Of a DNA stretch of 55,078 nt, positions 1 through 8,520 are shown one piece after another. The stretch is taken from NCBI RefSeq assembly GCF_023283535.1, contig NZ_JAKILT010000035.1, positions 1 through 55,078 of the forward strand, written 5' to 3'. The position numbers and the translations under genes are program-made. This stretch comes from Shewanella sairae. Lineage in GTDB: Bacteria > Pseudomonadota > Gammaproteobacteria > Enterobacterales > Shewanellaceae. The notes beneath the pieces were generated by a model. That model did not search any database. It saw nothing but the letters and a program-made list of their open reading frames with translations, and was not told where the DNA came from. Numbering within the stretch: position 1 is the stretch's first letter; every line of letters starts with the position of its first letter.

Positions 1-164
1 TATTCAGGCTCCTAGGTTCATCTGGTGATACAGATGGTCCACTCTATTAAGCGGTGGACAGCGCTTCATACGACCTCATGTCGCACGCCCCAATATCATT
101 TTCACGAATCAAAATGGTAAATGGGACAAGTAAAGCTTCGACTATAGAAAGGCTAATGCGAAAG
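1..164. other. unassigned decayed DNA at the window edge
   Basis: No gene can be assigned here. One plus-strand frame stays open over about 45-133 and reads like protein, but it ends in a stop at 131-133 and I do not recognise it. The same frame continues past that stop into the IS66-like tnpB remnant, so the segment may be a fusion scar between two decayed genes. Confidence 0.3.
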
Positions 165-478
165 GTTTTGCGTACCGTGACTTCATTGATTCTCGGAAAT
201 CCATCAATGAATTAAGTGCGGTGGTTGAACAACAAATGGAATTGTCTTCCACCGGTGGTAGCGTGTTTGTGTTCTGAAATAAAAATCGAAATAAGCTCAA
301 AATTCTTTATTGGGATAAAACCGGCTTTGCGCTTTGGTATAAACAGCTGGAGCGAGACTAGTTCAACTGGCCAGCCAACATTAATGCCGAGCAGATGGTG
401 TTATCTGAGCAGCAGTTTCATTGGTTACTTTCAGGTTTCGATGTGGTTGGCCATCAACACGTTTTCGTTGAGCTTAAA
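158..478 (+). pseudogene. tnpB: IS66-family tnpB (Orf2) remnant
   Basis: One plus-strand frame gives the typical IS66 Orf2 series: a YRDFIDSRKSINELSAVVEQ segment, then an SVFVF segment, then KLKILYWDKTGFALWYKQLE, then an FHWLLSGFDV end. TnpB is an accessory protein of IS66 transposition. The frame is broken by in-frame stops at about 276 (after SVFVF) and about 359 (after QLERD), and the normal start and N-terminus are missing. The copy is therefore dead. It may come from the same element as the IS66 tnpA-like remnant at 5257, which lies on the same strand about 5 kb away. Confidence 0.8.
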
Positions 479-499
479 TGGCCAATTCTGTTCCATACA

Positions 500-597
500 G
501 AATCTGACATTTCCTCCATCCTTGGAGGTCAGATGTACTCGTCGCGAGCCATAGCAGTATCTGCACATACGCCGACCGCAGGTCATTGGAACCACTG
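500..597 (+). repeat. dispersed intergenic repeat, copy 1
   Basis: The last 43 bases (about 554-596) match 8343-8385 at 35 of 43 positions by eye, ending in a shared CATTGGAACCACT. In both copies a short inverted repeat lies about 30-40 bases further left: here CCTCC/GGAGG at 513-528. Shared layout plus shared sequence suggests one repeat family. No transposase or coding signal goes with it. Orientation is arbitrary. Confidence 0.5.
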
Positions 598-785
598 ATA
601 GTAGATATTAAATAATTCCTGGCCAAAATTAGCTGTCATGCTTTTAAATCACGTGTTTTTTAGTAGTTCAAAAATAAGACTAATAGAGAACGGTTGGCCT
701 TCAGCAGAGCGAGATGGATAAGCTACCACCATACCGAAAGCCTTATAAGTAGAGGCCTAAAGAAGACCTTTGGACTTTTCGCTGA

Positions 786-1013
786 AATGGGCGCCCCCCC
801 TATATGCATGCTAATGGTGGTGACCCGAATCGAATTGAACGTTTACAATCGCAGATCCCATTGGGACGAGGTGGCGAACTAGAGGAAGTTGCAAGTACGA
901 TAGCTTGGTTACTTTCTGATGCAGCTTCATATGTGACGGATTCCTTTATTGAATTAGTTGGAGAGCGGCAAAGCAAATTTGTAAATTTGAGCCATGAAAA
1001 AGCCCAATTTTGA
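786..1013 (+). pseudogene. 3' remnant of a YgfF-like short-chain dehydrogenase gene
   Basis: The frame reads MHANGGDPNRI, then SQIPLGRGGELEEVASTIAW, then LLSDAASYVTDSFIELVG. This closely follows the last 50 or so residues of SDR oxidoreductases of the E. coli YgfF type (HASGG, then the RGG-x-EEVA helix, then LLSD-x-ASYVTGSFID). The Rossmann fold, the catalytic Tyr/Lys and the rest of the N-terminus are absent. The normal ending (LAGG and stop) is replaced by a read-through tail to 1013. In the final motif the usual glycine of YVTGSF is aspartate. A relic with no expected function. Confidence 0.8.
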
Positions 1014-1026
1014 ATCTGGGCTTTAT
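996..1026 (-). terminator. rho-independent terminator of the TonB receptor gene
   Basis: Read on the minus strand, AAAGCCCAGATTC-AAAATTGGGCTTTTT forms a GC-rich hairpin followed by a T-run, about 45 bases after the receptor stop codon. Confidence 0.75.
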
Positions 1027-1068
1027 AGTCAGAGTTCGTTGTTGTGAGTGTGAATCACAACATGAAAC

Positions 1069-3141
1069 TTAGAAGGTGTATCTAACGCTAAATTTTACCG
1101 TTCTGGGCTTGCCTACATTCACTTCTCCATTTTCACCGCCACCTAAATAGTCAGTATCAAATAGGTTTTCGACGTTCACTCTTAATTGTAGATCTTGCCC
1201 TGCCACAGGTATTGCGTAACTAACTCCGGTATCAACACGAGTATAAGCATCTTTTTCGAAGGTATTAGTGGCATCACCAAAACGGTCGCCTTCGTAGAAT
1301 GCGCCTAAATTGACCGCTAGTCTGTCGGTGAGTGAATATTTAGCCCAAACAGAAGCAGTCCATTCAGGCACATCTTCAGGTCGATTACCTTGGAACTCGT
1401 CGTGCGAGCTATATTCAGCATCGAGATACATCAATGAGGTGATTAAAGATAGATCATCACTTATTTGCCCCATGCCACCAAATTCAAAACCGCTATGACG
1501 TTGCACACCGCCTTGGGTCGTAATTGGGTTATCGGCTGTGCCAGCATTAGTGAGAATATTCTCGCGCTCAATATTAAACACAGCAGCATTTAAGCGGATT
1601 TTGCCTGACAGTAGTTCCCATTTTGTGCCCAATTCAACCATTTTGCCTTTAATTGGGTCGAGTTCTAATCCAAAACTACCATCTTCATCGTCCATTACGC
1701 TACCTTGCGGCTCAAAGCTTTCACTGTAATTGGCATAAATAGAGGCATTATTGACCGGGTGGTAGATAATGCCAAGTTTAGGCAAAACGGTATGGCTGTC
1801 GGCATCGGTTTTATCTTGTTGATCGAAGCGAATACCTAGTAGCACTTGCCATTCATCGTTCAGTGAAATCAGATCCTGAGCAAACACACCGTAGTACTTG
1901 TACTCTTCGCCAGAGGCTTTAGCATCGGCATAGTCTAAGTCGGGTTGGGGAACAATAATAGCTGTGTTGATATTACCCTTATCCATTTTGCCTTTCACTT
2001 TTAGTGAGCTGTATTGGTGATCGACATAGTTACCGCCAAATAGCAGGTCATGTTGCATCCCCGCAAGCTCCATTGAGCCAATAAAATCGAAGTAAAATGC
2101 CTGTTGTTGCCAATCTTCAAGCTTGTTATAGGGTTTGTTTTTGTAACTACCGCTATCAGGGTCGTAGCTGCCAGTTTGTGGTTTACTTTCCCAGCGCTCA
2201 CGTTCATTGTGTTGCTTGTTGTAACCTGCAGAAAATTCCCAATCATCACTTAACTGGTAGCGTAGATCTGCGCCATAGTTTTCGCTTTGAGCGTCAATTT
2301 TTGTCCATGGCATATCCCATATCATCGTATCGCCGCCAATTACATAGCCATTGTCATCGATTAAGGCGCCACTGTCTTGGCCTGCAAGTTCATCAGATTT
2401 GTCATAATGTAAGGATAGGGTGAGATCATCGCTAATATCAAAATCAGTCATTAAGCTGCCAACAAAAAAGTCACTCTCTTGTGCGCTATCATCTTGATAT
2501 TCGCGCCAGTTTTGATTTTGCTCTTTCTCAAACACGGCGCGATAACGAACCGTTTTTGCTTCATTCAAACTGCCACCCGCATCAAATGAACCTCTAATCG
2601 ATCCGTGTTCATCGCCTTTCATACCTAAAGTTAAGAATGTATTGTAGGTCGGTTTTTTAGTGACTAAATTGATTAACCCTCCAGGTGTTGATTGGCCGTA
2701 TAGCAAACTTGATGGCCCCTTTAGCACCTCTACATTTTCCACCAAAGCCATAGGTAAACGGTATTTCGAAAAGTGCTGGTGTCCATCTTTAAGTAGGTTT
2801 GTGCTTTCATCCAAACTAAAGCCACGTAAGCTAAAACGTTCTCTGTCGGTAGTGACTCGACCAATTGAAATACTAGCATCGTTCTTGAGGGCATCACCCA
2901 ATGTGCGAACCAATTGGTCATCCATCACCTCTTTAGGGATCACTACTACAGACTGGGGGGTATCTAGTAGAGATACATCTGAACGCATCGCGCCATGAGC
3001 TTGATCTGTGTTGTAATGCTGCTGGTGCCCGGTCACGGTGATGACTTCAATATTGGTATCTTCGGTGTTGGTAGCGAACGCGGAATTGGAGTGTAGAACA
3101 GCTGCGACAATTGCGGAGATTAGCTTTAATTGAGTATTCAT
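1069..3141 (-). CDS. TonB-dependent siderophore receptor
   Basis: 690-residue outer-membrane receptor expected to import a ferric siderophore using TonB-ExbBD energy. Residues 1-23 form a signal peptide ending AFA. A TonB box (IEVITVTG, about 31-38) follows. The plug domain spans about 55-165, with the family signatures DTPQSVVVIPKEVM, RGFSLDE and VEVLKGPSSLLYGQSTPGGLIN. The rest is a 22-strand barrel ending in a terminal aromatic strand (VRYTF). Length and motifs fit the FhuA/FpvA/FoxA-type siderophore receptors. A Fur box lies about 130 bases upstream, so iron-repressed expression is expected. No siderophore biosynthesis, reductase or TonB genes adjoin it, so the ligand, possibly a xenosiderophore, cannot be named. 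The ATG follows an AAGG ribosome-binding site. Confidence 0.93.
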   Translation of the reverse strand: MNTQLKLISAIVAAVLHSNSAFATNTEDTNIEVITVTGHQQHYNTDQAHGAMRSDVSLLDTPQSVVVIPKEVMDDQLVRTLGDALKNDASISIGRVTTDRERFSLRGFSLDESTNLLKDGHQHFSKYRLPMALVENVEVLKGPSSLLYGQSTPGGLINLVTKKPTYNTFLTLGMKGDEHGSIRGSFDAGGSLNEAKTVRYRAVFEKEQNQNWREYQDDSAQESDFFVGSLMTDFDISDDLTLSLHYDKSDELAGQDSGALIDDNGYVIGGDTMIWDMPWTKIDAQSENYGADLRYQLSDDWEFSAGYNKQHNERERWESKPQTGSYDPDSGSYKNKPYNKLEDWQQQAFYFDFIGSMELAGMQHDLLFGGNYVDHQYSSLKVKGKMDKGNINTAIIVPQPDLDYADAKASGEEYKYYGVFAQDLISLNDEWQVLLGIRFDQQDKTDADSHTVLPKLGIIYHPVNNASIYANYSESFEPQGSVMDDEDGSFGLELDPIKGKMVELGTKWELLSGKIRLNAAVFNIERENILTNAGTADNPITTQGGVQRHSGFEFGGMGQISDDLSLITSLMYLDAEYSSHDEFQGNRPEDVPEWTASVWAKYSLTDRLAVNLGAFYEGDRFGDATNTFEKDAYTRVDTGVSYAIPVAGQDLQLRVNVENLFDTDYLGGGENGEVNVGKPRTVKFSVRYTF

Positions 3142-3270
3142 GTGGTCAGCCTTTATAGCTCTTTGCGATGTCAGCTCTTTCGTAAGCTAATTTTGATATT
3201 CCATATCAAGTGTTAGACGCAGACAAGAGTTAAGTAATTTATGTTATCGAGGTTTTACCTTGATGCAAAT

Positions 3271-3290
3271 GCTAATGATAACCAATATCA
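3271..3290 (-). promoter_or_regulatory. Fur box upstream of the siderophore receptor
   Basis: 3271-3289 (gctaatgataaccaatatc) matches the 19-base Fur consensus GATAATGATAATCATTATC at 16 of 19 positions. The overlapping 15-mer 3276-3290 matches the 7-1-7 form at 12 of 14. It lies about 130 bp upstream of the receptor start, consistent with Fur repression. The rest of the 3142-3603 gap is AT-rich with no other recognisable element. Confidence 0.8.
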
Positions 3291-3603
3291 ATTGCAAGTG
3301 AGTGATGGCTATTAAATAGGCTGTTGATTTCATGAATGGTAATTAATGTAAGCACAACCACTTTTTAACAAGCTTATTTCTGAAGCTATTTAATTTAAAT
3401 ATAGTAAATACAAAACTTTAGCTAGTACTTATTAATGACTTTTGAGTGGCGGTAATCATCTAAAATTAAGGAATATTAACTGAAGCTTAAAATAATGGTG
3501 TTGTAATGTTATAGTGATTTTAGTCGAGCATTAACTCTAAACTGATAGATGTCCGAAAATCCTTCTAACACAATCGTGATGACTAATCAAAAAGGAGGTC
3601 ATC

Positions 3604-3702
3604 ATGGTGGTTTTCAACAAAACGAAGCGTAGTGTAGCAGTCCTAAATAAGCGTCCAAATATCCGCTTCGAGCCTTTTAGGCGGTCTGAGGATTGTTTTT
3701 GA
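3604..3702 (+). CDS. possible 32-residue small protein
   Basis: ATG at 3604 is preceded by a very strong Shine-Dalgarno (AAAGGAGG at 3591-3598, 5 bases from the ATG). The predicted peptide begins MVVFNKTKRSVAVLNKRPN and ends RRSEDCF, and is strongly basic. I do not recognise it. It lies alone between the divergent receptor gene and the chemoreceptor gene. It could be a genuine small protein, a leader peptide or chance; the ribosome-binding site is the main support. Confidence 0.35.
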   Translation: MVVFNKTKRSVAVLNKRPNIRFEPFRRSEDCF

Positions 3703-3841
3703 TAGCAAAGTTGAACATTTGTCATAATAGGAATAATGAACACCTATTTTTGAGAGGTCGAACATCAAATTGCGGTGTAAAAAAACGATATGATGTGCTA
3801 TGGATTTGTAGTGTTGTATAAATTAATTTAGGTCGTATTAA

Positions 3842-4933
3842 ATGTTTGGATTTAAGAAAAATAAAATAGAAAATGAGGTGTTAAAGCAAGAATTAGAAGA
3901 CCTTAAACAGAATTACCAAACTGATGTAGCTGCTCTGAAAAATCAGCTGCAGGAGGCTCAGAAACTTGTTCGCTCCGTTCAGCAGGAACACCACATTAGT
4001 GATGAGTTAATGTCGAGCAGTTTGAAAGGTGTAGATATGCTCCAAACCATTCGAACAGAGATGGTGGAGAGTGCGCAATCTATGGCGCATGAAAATCAAG
4101 AGCTGCAGCAACTGGATGAAATGTTTAAGCAAACTCATCAAGCTCTTACTTGTCTTGATAACCGAGCAGTGAAGATCAGCAACCAAGCCTCACAAAGCAT
4201 TGAATCTGTTGCGATATTAGATAAAACTGCCACTTCTATTTCTCTTCTTGTATCGACTATTCAAGAGATTTCTGACCAAACGAATTTGTTGGCGTTAAAT
4301 GCGGCTATTGAAGCAGCACGAGCCGGTGAAGCAGGACGGGGATTTGCTGTGGTGGCAGACGAGGTAAGAAACCTTGCAGGCAAAGCCAGCGAAGCCAGTG
4401 AACAGATTGACTCTTTGGTGAACCAAGTGCTAACGCAAGTGAATTCGATTAAAACCTCGATTGATGAAAACCAAACTTGTGCAGAGGAAGTATCAGCCTC
4501 CTCTGCGCAGATTGGTTCTGTTGTTAACGAAGTGGTCGTGAAATCGGAACACATGCAGCAGGTGATCCATATTGCTTCCACACGCGCATTCTTGGATACG
4601 GTCAAACTCGATCACGCGATTTGGAAGAACAATATCTATCGTCTCCTACGAAAAGGGGCATTCGATGAAACAGTTAATAGCCACTCTGAGTGTCGCTTGG
4701 GTCAATGGTACTACCGTGGCGATGGCAAGGGTTACAGCCATTTAAGAAGCTATGCATTGCTAGAAGATCCTCACAAAGATGTACATGAAGGTGGACGAGA
4801 AGCTATGAATCAAGCCAATTCTGGCAATATGGCAGGTATGGTTACTGCAATTAATGTAATGGAAGATGCGAGCGAGCAAGTCGTGGATAAAATTGACAAT
4901 TTAATGAATGAGATTATTGTTAATTTAACGTAA
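3842..4933 (+). CDS. soluble methyl-accepting chemotaxis protein with C-terminal CZB zinc domain
   Basis: 363 residues. No transmembrane segment or periplasmic domain is present, so the receptor should be cytosolic. Residues 1-60 are a charged coiled coil. The chemoreceptor signalling domain follows, with its conserved tip ([18 protein letters not shown], about 146-163, then [15 protein letters not shown]). The C-terminal region (about 250-330) has the chemoreceptor zinc-binding (CZB) pattern: [11 protein letters not shown] with His258, [10 protein letters not shown] with Cys284, and His311/His315 in [10 protein letters not shown]. In this family the His/Cys set binds zinc and can sense zinc or hypochlorous acid (compare TlpD). 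It probably signals through CheA/CheW encoded elsewhere, since no che genes are nearby. A standalone gene. Confidence 0.92.
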   Translation: MFGFKKNKIENEVLKQELEDLKQNYQTDVAALKNQLQEAQKLVRSVQQEHHISDELMSSSLKGVDMLQTIRTEMVESAQSMAHENQELQQLDEMFKQTHQALTCLDNRAVKISNQASQSIESVAILDKTATSISLLVSTIQEISDQTNLLALNAAIEAARAGEAGRGFAVVADEVRNLAGKASEASEQIDSLVNQVLTQVNSIKTSIDENQTCAEEVSASSAQIGSVVNEVVVKSEHMQQVIHIASTRAFLDTVKLDHAIWKNNIYRLLRKGAFDETVNSHSECRLGQWYYRGDGKGYSHLRSYALLEDPHKDVHEGGREAMNQANSGNMAGMVTAINVMEDASEQVVDKIDNLMNEIIVNLT

Positions 4934-5079
4934 CTACACTTAGTGCCCACCTAAGCCAATATTTTTGCTAGTACGATCTTATTCATCGCACTAGCTCCTC
5001 ACAACTAGCTTTGTCATACCTCTAGTTATTCATGGTTTGCTAATGTTCGGTTTTTCGAAAATGATAATTGTCCACGCTC

Positions 5080-5102
5080 GAGCTAGCTTCCATAGCTAGC
5101 TC
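5080..5102. repeat. 8-bp inverted repeat
   Basis: GAGCTAGC (5080-5087) and GCTAGCTC (5095-5102) are perfect inverted arms around a 7-base loop. There is no T-run on either strand directly after the stem, so it is a poor terminator. It lies between the chemoreceptor gene and the insertion-sequence mosaic. Confidence 0.4.
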
Positions 5103-5174
5103 AAAAAATTTGCCCCATTGTTGTTTAGTGCTTTTACTCATTCATATCTTGGTTGTGTACTTTTGCCCTACTAA

Positions 5175-5515
5175 GTAACCGTCTAACGAACCACACCTCG
5201 CATCGTTAATCTGACTATATGAAAATACCTGCCCAATGATAAATTTGGAGCATACGATGAAAATTACAGAACAGCGGCACAATGGCTGGAACTACTGCAG
5301 CAACGCAATAATTTCAAAGGCACTAATATTGAATTCTGCCAACACCATCATGTCGCTATTACCACTTACTATAAGCAACGTGCTTTAAAAGCTAAGAACC
5401 TGCAAAATCTAACCTTACTAAAGCCAAGTCTTAGTACTGCATCGTCACGCTTTATTCAAGTAAAACAAACCCCGACTGAAGCATCGTGCACTCTCATCAA
5501 CATGCGGTGCAGTTT
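5175..5515 (+). pseudogene. tnpA: IS66-family left end and tnpA (Orf1) remnant
   Basis: GTAACCGTCTAACGAACC at 5175 resembles an IS66-type terminus. ATG 5257 (after TTGGAG) opens an Orf1-like gene, but a one-base frameshift comes within the first codons. After the shift the frame reads YRTAAQWLELLQQRNNFKG, then IEFCQHHHVAITTYYKQR, then SRFIQVKQTPTE. This is the helix-turn-helix Orf1 pattern of IS66 elements. The reading then runs directly into IS256-type sequence at roughly 5490-5525, so the element was cut by another insertion or by a deletion. tnpB and tnpC do not follow. Non-functional. Confidence 0.7.
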
Positions 5516-6201
5516 GATATCCACTATAAAGTCAAAGAAGATGGCCGCTATATCAGCAAGGCTGTTTACACACTTTTGGCGTTTAACATGCCGGGGAAGA
5601 AAGAGATATTAGGACTTCATTTATCTAAAATTGAAGGTGCTAATTACCGATTATCAGTGTTGACAGACCTTCATAATCGTGGCGTTAAAGATATGTGTCG
5701 ATGGGCTGCTTCCCAGAGGCGATAGCGACTATCTTCCCTGAAACAGAGACTCAGCTGTGTGTTATCCATCAAATCCGTAATTCTATGAAGTATGTCGCCT
5801 CTAAGAATCAGAAAGCCTTTATGGCAGATTTAAAGCCTGTTTATCGGGCGATGAGTAATGACGCTGCTGAGCTTGCACTGGATGAACTAGAAGCCAAGTG
5901 GGGAAGCACTTACCCATTGGTCATAAATTCCTGGAGCAGGAAGTGGCATAACCTCTCACATTATTTTAAATATCCAGAGCATATACGGAAGGTGATTTAT
6001 ACGACTAATGCGGTTGAGGCCGGCCACCGTCAATTTAGAAAGCTGACTAAAACGGAGGGAGCGTTCCCTAACGAAAATAGCTTGTTGAAGCTATTTTATG
6101 CTTCAGAGAAATAGACAATGCCAATTCATAATTGGAGCCTTCGTTTATCTCAGTTAGCCATTTATTTTGAAGGGCGTTTAGACAGTGTGCTAGACATTTA
6201 A
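5486..6201 (+). pseudogene. IS256-family transposase remnant (5'-truncated, frameshifted, nonsense codon)
   Basis: Mutator/IS256-type transposase sequence: VKEDGRYISKAVYTLLAF, a SVLTDLHNRGVKD segment, then in another frame FPEAIATIFPETETQLCVIH, IRNSMKYV, FMADLKPVYRA, YFKYPEHIRKVIYTTNAVEA, RQFRKLTKTEGAFPNENSLL. The first 150 or so residues of the usual 400 are missing. A deletion with frameshift at about 5695-5710 removes the ILIACVDGL segment. At 6112-6114 TAG stands where family members have the tryptophan of KKWTMPIHNW; the frame then runs on to a natural end at 6201. The copy cannot make active transposase. Confidence 0.88.
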
Positions 6202-6236
6202 AAATTAGCCTGACACAGAATATTGAACGCGCTCAA
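6202..6236 (+). repeat. probable IS256-type right end
   Basis: Just after the transposase relic comes GCCTGACACAGAATATTGAAC, which resembles the outer end of IS256-family elements (TGACACAGAATTTTGAAC type). The matching left end is not visible, consistent with loss of the 5' half of the element. Confidence 0.4.
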
Positions 6237-6324
6237 AACTCTATATCCGAATTTATTAGTTTAAACCATAATTATAATGGAATAAGCTACGTTTTAAGTT
6301 CCATATTAAGGGTTATACCGTCAA

Positions 6325-8106
6325 ATGTTCGATATACTTCTTGAAGTCACAGGTGCTATTCTTATAAGTGTTATCTTCTACACTATTTTTTGTGGCGCTA
6401 GACATCCACTTATACAAAATCAACCAGGTATCAAACAAATTACCATCGGTTATGGACTATTACTATTAAGTTCGTTCATAGATATTACAGACAATTTCCC
6501 CGCACTTAATTACCTCGTGATAATTGGTGATACTGAGTTGCAGGCATTTCTCGAAAAAGCGGTGGGGACGACCCTAGGTCTAGTGTTCCTATCGTCGGGA
6601 CTTAGACTTTGGATTCCTATTATTCATGAACTGGTCAACACCCGCCAATCACTCAATAAGCTAACAGTAGAACTTGATGAACGAGTCCAAAGGCGTTCAA
6701 TAGAATTAGAGCGGAGCAACGACAATTTAAAAATTGAAATATTGGAGCGTGAAAAAATAGAACAGAAACTCAAATATCAAGCTCTCCATGATTCACTAAC
6801 CATGCTTCCCAATCGCTCTGCTCTCATCGAATTTCTTGAACACGAAATATCCAGCCCAGACAATCATGATTCTGTCAGTGCTCTATTTTTTTTAGATTTA
6901 GACAATTTCAAACAAATAAATGACTTACTTGGTCATCATCTGGGTGATGATGTGCTAGAAATTACCGCTAAACGTTTAAATAGCCTAAGTCTTACCAAAA
7001 ATAGATTTGTCGGTCGTCTCGGAGGGGATGAGTTTGTGTTGGTCATGACAGACATACATCCAGACTTACATTTTGCCAAAGAATTAGTGACAAAAATGGC
7101 CCAACAGGTCATAAGTACGCTCGATAAGCCCATATACTTATATGAACATAAACTAAAAGCATCTTGTTCTATCGGCATCAAATTATTCCCAAGTCAGACG
7201 CAGGAAATTATTAGCGATTTATTAAGGCAGGCAGATATAGCGCTATATGATGCTAAGGGAAAGACAAAGATAAAAGGAGGGTTCAGTTTTTTCCACGAAG
7301 ATATGCAGAGCCTAATGATTGAGCGAGTGAATCTTGCTAGAGAGATACATGACGCTCTGGAAAGAAAACAGTTTTACTTACATTATCAACCACAGGTATC
7401 AAGTGATGGCCAGGTATTTGGACTAGAGGCTCTATTGCGTTGGGAGCACCCTACAAGGGATATAATTGGACCTGACGAATTTATACCTATAGCAGAAGAA
7501 GCTGGGTTAATTGATAAATTAGGCCGTTATGTTTTACATAATGCTCTTTCTGAATGCTCTTCCTTTTTCGCCAATGAAGTCCGTGATACTAAGCTCAAAA
7601 TAGCAGTAAACATAAGTCCAAGTCATTTCCTACAGATCGACTTTGTTAATCAGGTTAAAGAAATTATGGACTCTTTTGAACTTAATAATTGCCATCTTGT
7701 TCTTGAAGTTACTGAAAGTGTAGCGATTGAAAATATTGATGAAATTTCAGAAAAAATGGAACAATTACAGAAGCTTGGAGTCGGGATGTCGTTAGATGAT
7801 TTCGGTACCGGTTACTCTTCTCTTAGTTATATCCAAAGATTGCCATTTGATACTATTAAAATAGATCGTTCCTTTATTCGTGATATTAATACTAATTCAA
7901 ATGACGCAGCCATTGTAGACGCTATTCTCGCCGTGTCGAAATCGCTGGGGGTTACCGTAATTGCAGAAGGGGTTGAAACCAGAGAACAGCAATATTTTTT
8001 AGAACAGCGGGGTTGTGAACATTATCAAGGATATTTATTTGCACGACCAACTTTGTTGTTCGACTGTAGTAGCATTTTAAATATAGGTATCACTGACTCC
8101 ACATAG
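6325..8106 (+). CDS. membrane-anchored GGDEF-EAL protein (c-di-GMP turnover)
   Basis: 593 residues. Residues 1-110 contain about three hydrophobic segments, followed by a charged coiled coil (about 112-150). The GGDEF domain keeps its signature (RLGGDEFVLV, GG at 233-234). The RxxD product-inhibition site expected five residues upstream is not present. The EAL domain has an intact signature (EAL at 368-370 in LEALLRWEHP), plus NISPSHFL, LEVTES, DDFGTGYSSLSY, IKIDRSFI, AEGVET and a QGYLFARP end, so phosphodiesterase activity is plausible. The cyclase motif is also intact, so the net direction cannot be decided. It probably adjusts local c-di-GMP, hence motility or biofilm. It begins about 90 bp after the dead IS256 copy and has its own transcription unit. 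Confidence 0.92.
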   Translation: MFDILLEVTGAILISVIFYTIFCGARHPLIQNQPGIKQITIGYGLLLLSSFIDITDNFPALNYLVIIGDTELQAFLEKAVGTTLGLVFLSSGLRLWIPIIHELVNTRQSLNKLTVELDERVQRRSIELERSNDNLKIEILEREKIEQKLKYQALHDSLTMLPNRSALIEFLEHEISSPDNHDSVSALFFLDLDNFKQINDLLGHHLGDDVLEITAKRLNSLSLTKNRFVGRLGGDEFVLVMTDIHPDLHFAKELVTKMAQQVISTLDKPIYLYEHKLKASCSIGIKLFPSQTQEIISDLLRQADIALYDAKGKTKIKGGFSFFHEDMQSLMIERVNLAREIHDALERKQFYLHYQPQVSSDGQVFGLEALLRWEHPTRDIIGPDEFIPIAEEAGLIDKLGRYVLHNALSECSSFFANEVRDTKLKIAVNISPSHFLQIDFVNQVKEIMDSFELNNCHLVLEVTESVAIENIDEISEKMEQLQKLGVGMSLDDFGTGYSSLSYIQRLPFDTIKIDRSFIRDINTNSNDAAIVDAILAVSKSLGVTVIAEGVETREQQYFLEQRGCEHYQGYLFARPTLLFDCSSILNIGITDST

Positions 8107-8280
8107 CGCATACTATGTTTATTGTGAGTGAATGGAATTACGCTCCTACAAAATCTAATGTGTATTACTTTTGTTAGTACAATAACTCTAAGCCATTTTT
8201 GTCCAAAAATGAGTTAGACCTTTAGCCGTAACTCTAAATATTAAAGGTTACGCTGTTCTAACCAAGTGCAGATACGGCTG
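8107..8280. other. intergenic stretch without a recognised gene
   Basis: AT-rich DNA between the GGDEF-EAL gene and the repeat copy. A short hairpin (CATTTTTG/CAAAAATG around 8196-8212) may end the upstream transcript. Nothing else recognisable. Confidence 0.4.
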
Positions 8281-8385
8281 AGGCCTTTGATGGCATGGAT
8301 GCCATCGTAGAGCTTACAGGGACGTACTTGAAGCGTGTCTCAGAAGTGTCTGCACATGCGCTGGCTGCAGACCATTGGAACCACT
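8281..8385 (+). repeat. dispersed intergenic repeat, copy 2, with palindrome
   Basis: It contains a perfect inverted repeat GATGGCAT-GG-ATGCCATC (8289-8306). The following segment aligns with 530-596: 8343-8385 matches 554-596 at 35 of 43 positions, and the preceding 25-30 bases align more weakly. One minus-strand frame is open over the palindrome (KLYDGIHAIKGLSRICTWLE), but I cannot tie it to a known protein. A non-coding MITE- or REP-like repeat seems more likely. Confidence 0.5.
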
Positions 8386-8520
8386 TTTGCTGATTGTTAT
8401 CCTCAGCTTAAAAATGACAATCAGTTTTTGTGGGGGTGGGGTTACTGCTTCTGTTTATAAATATCAAACGGAGTTTGATTGCTCTAGCTTAAAAGCGATA
8501 AGGCCTCGCGTTGAAGCTTA

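Noticed and set aside
1538..2998. Several open plus-strand frames inside the siderophore receptor gene
   Set aside because: They are antisense to a gene with full receptor signatures, lack ribosome-binding sites and have no recognisable protein features.
3537..3743. Minus-strand frame of 68 codons over the small ORF region
   Set aside because: No ribosome-binding site and no protein-like pattern; the overlapping plus-strand frame has a far better start signal.
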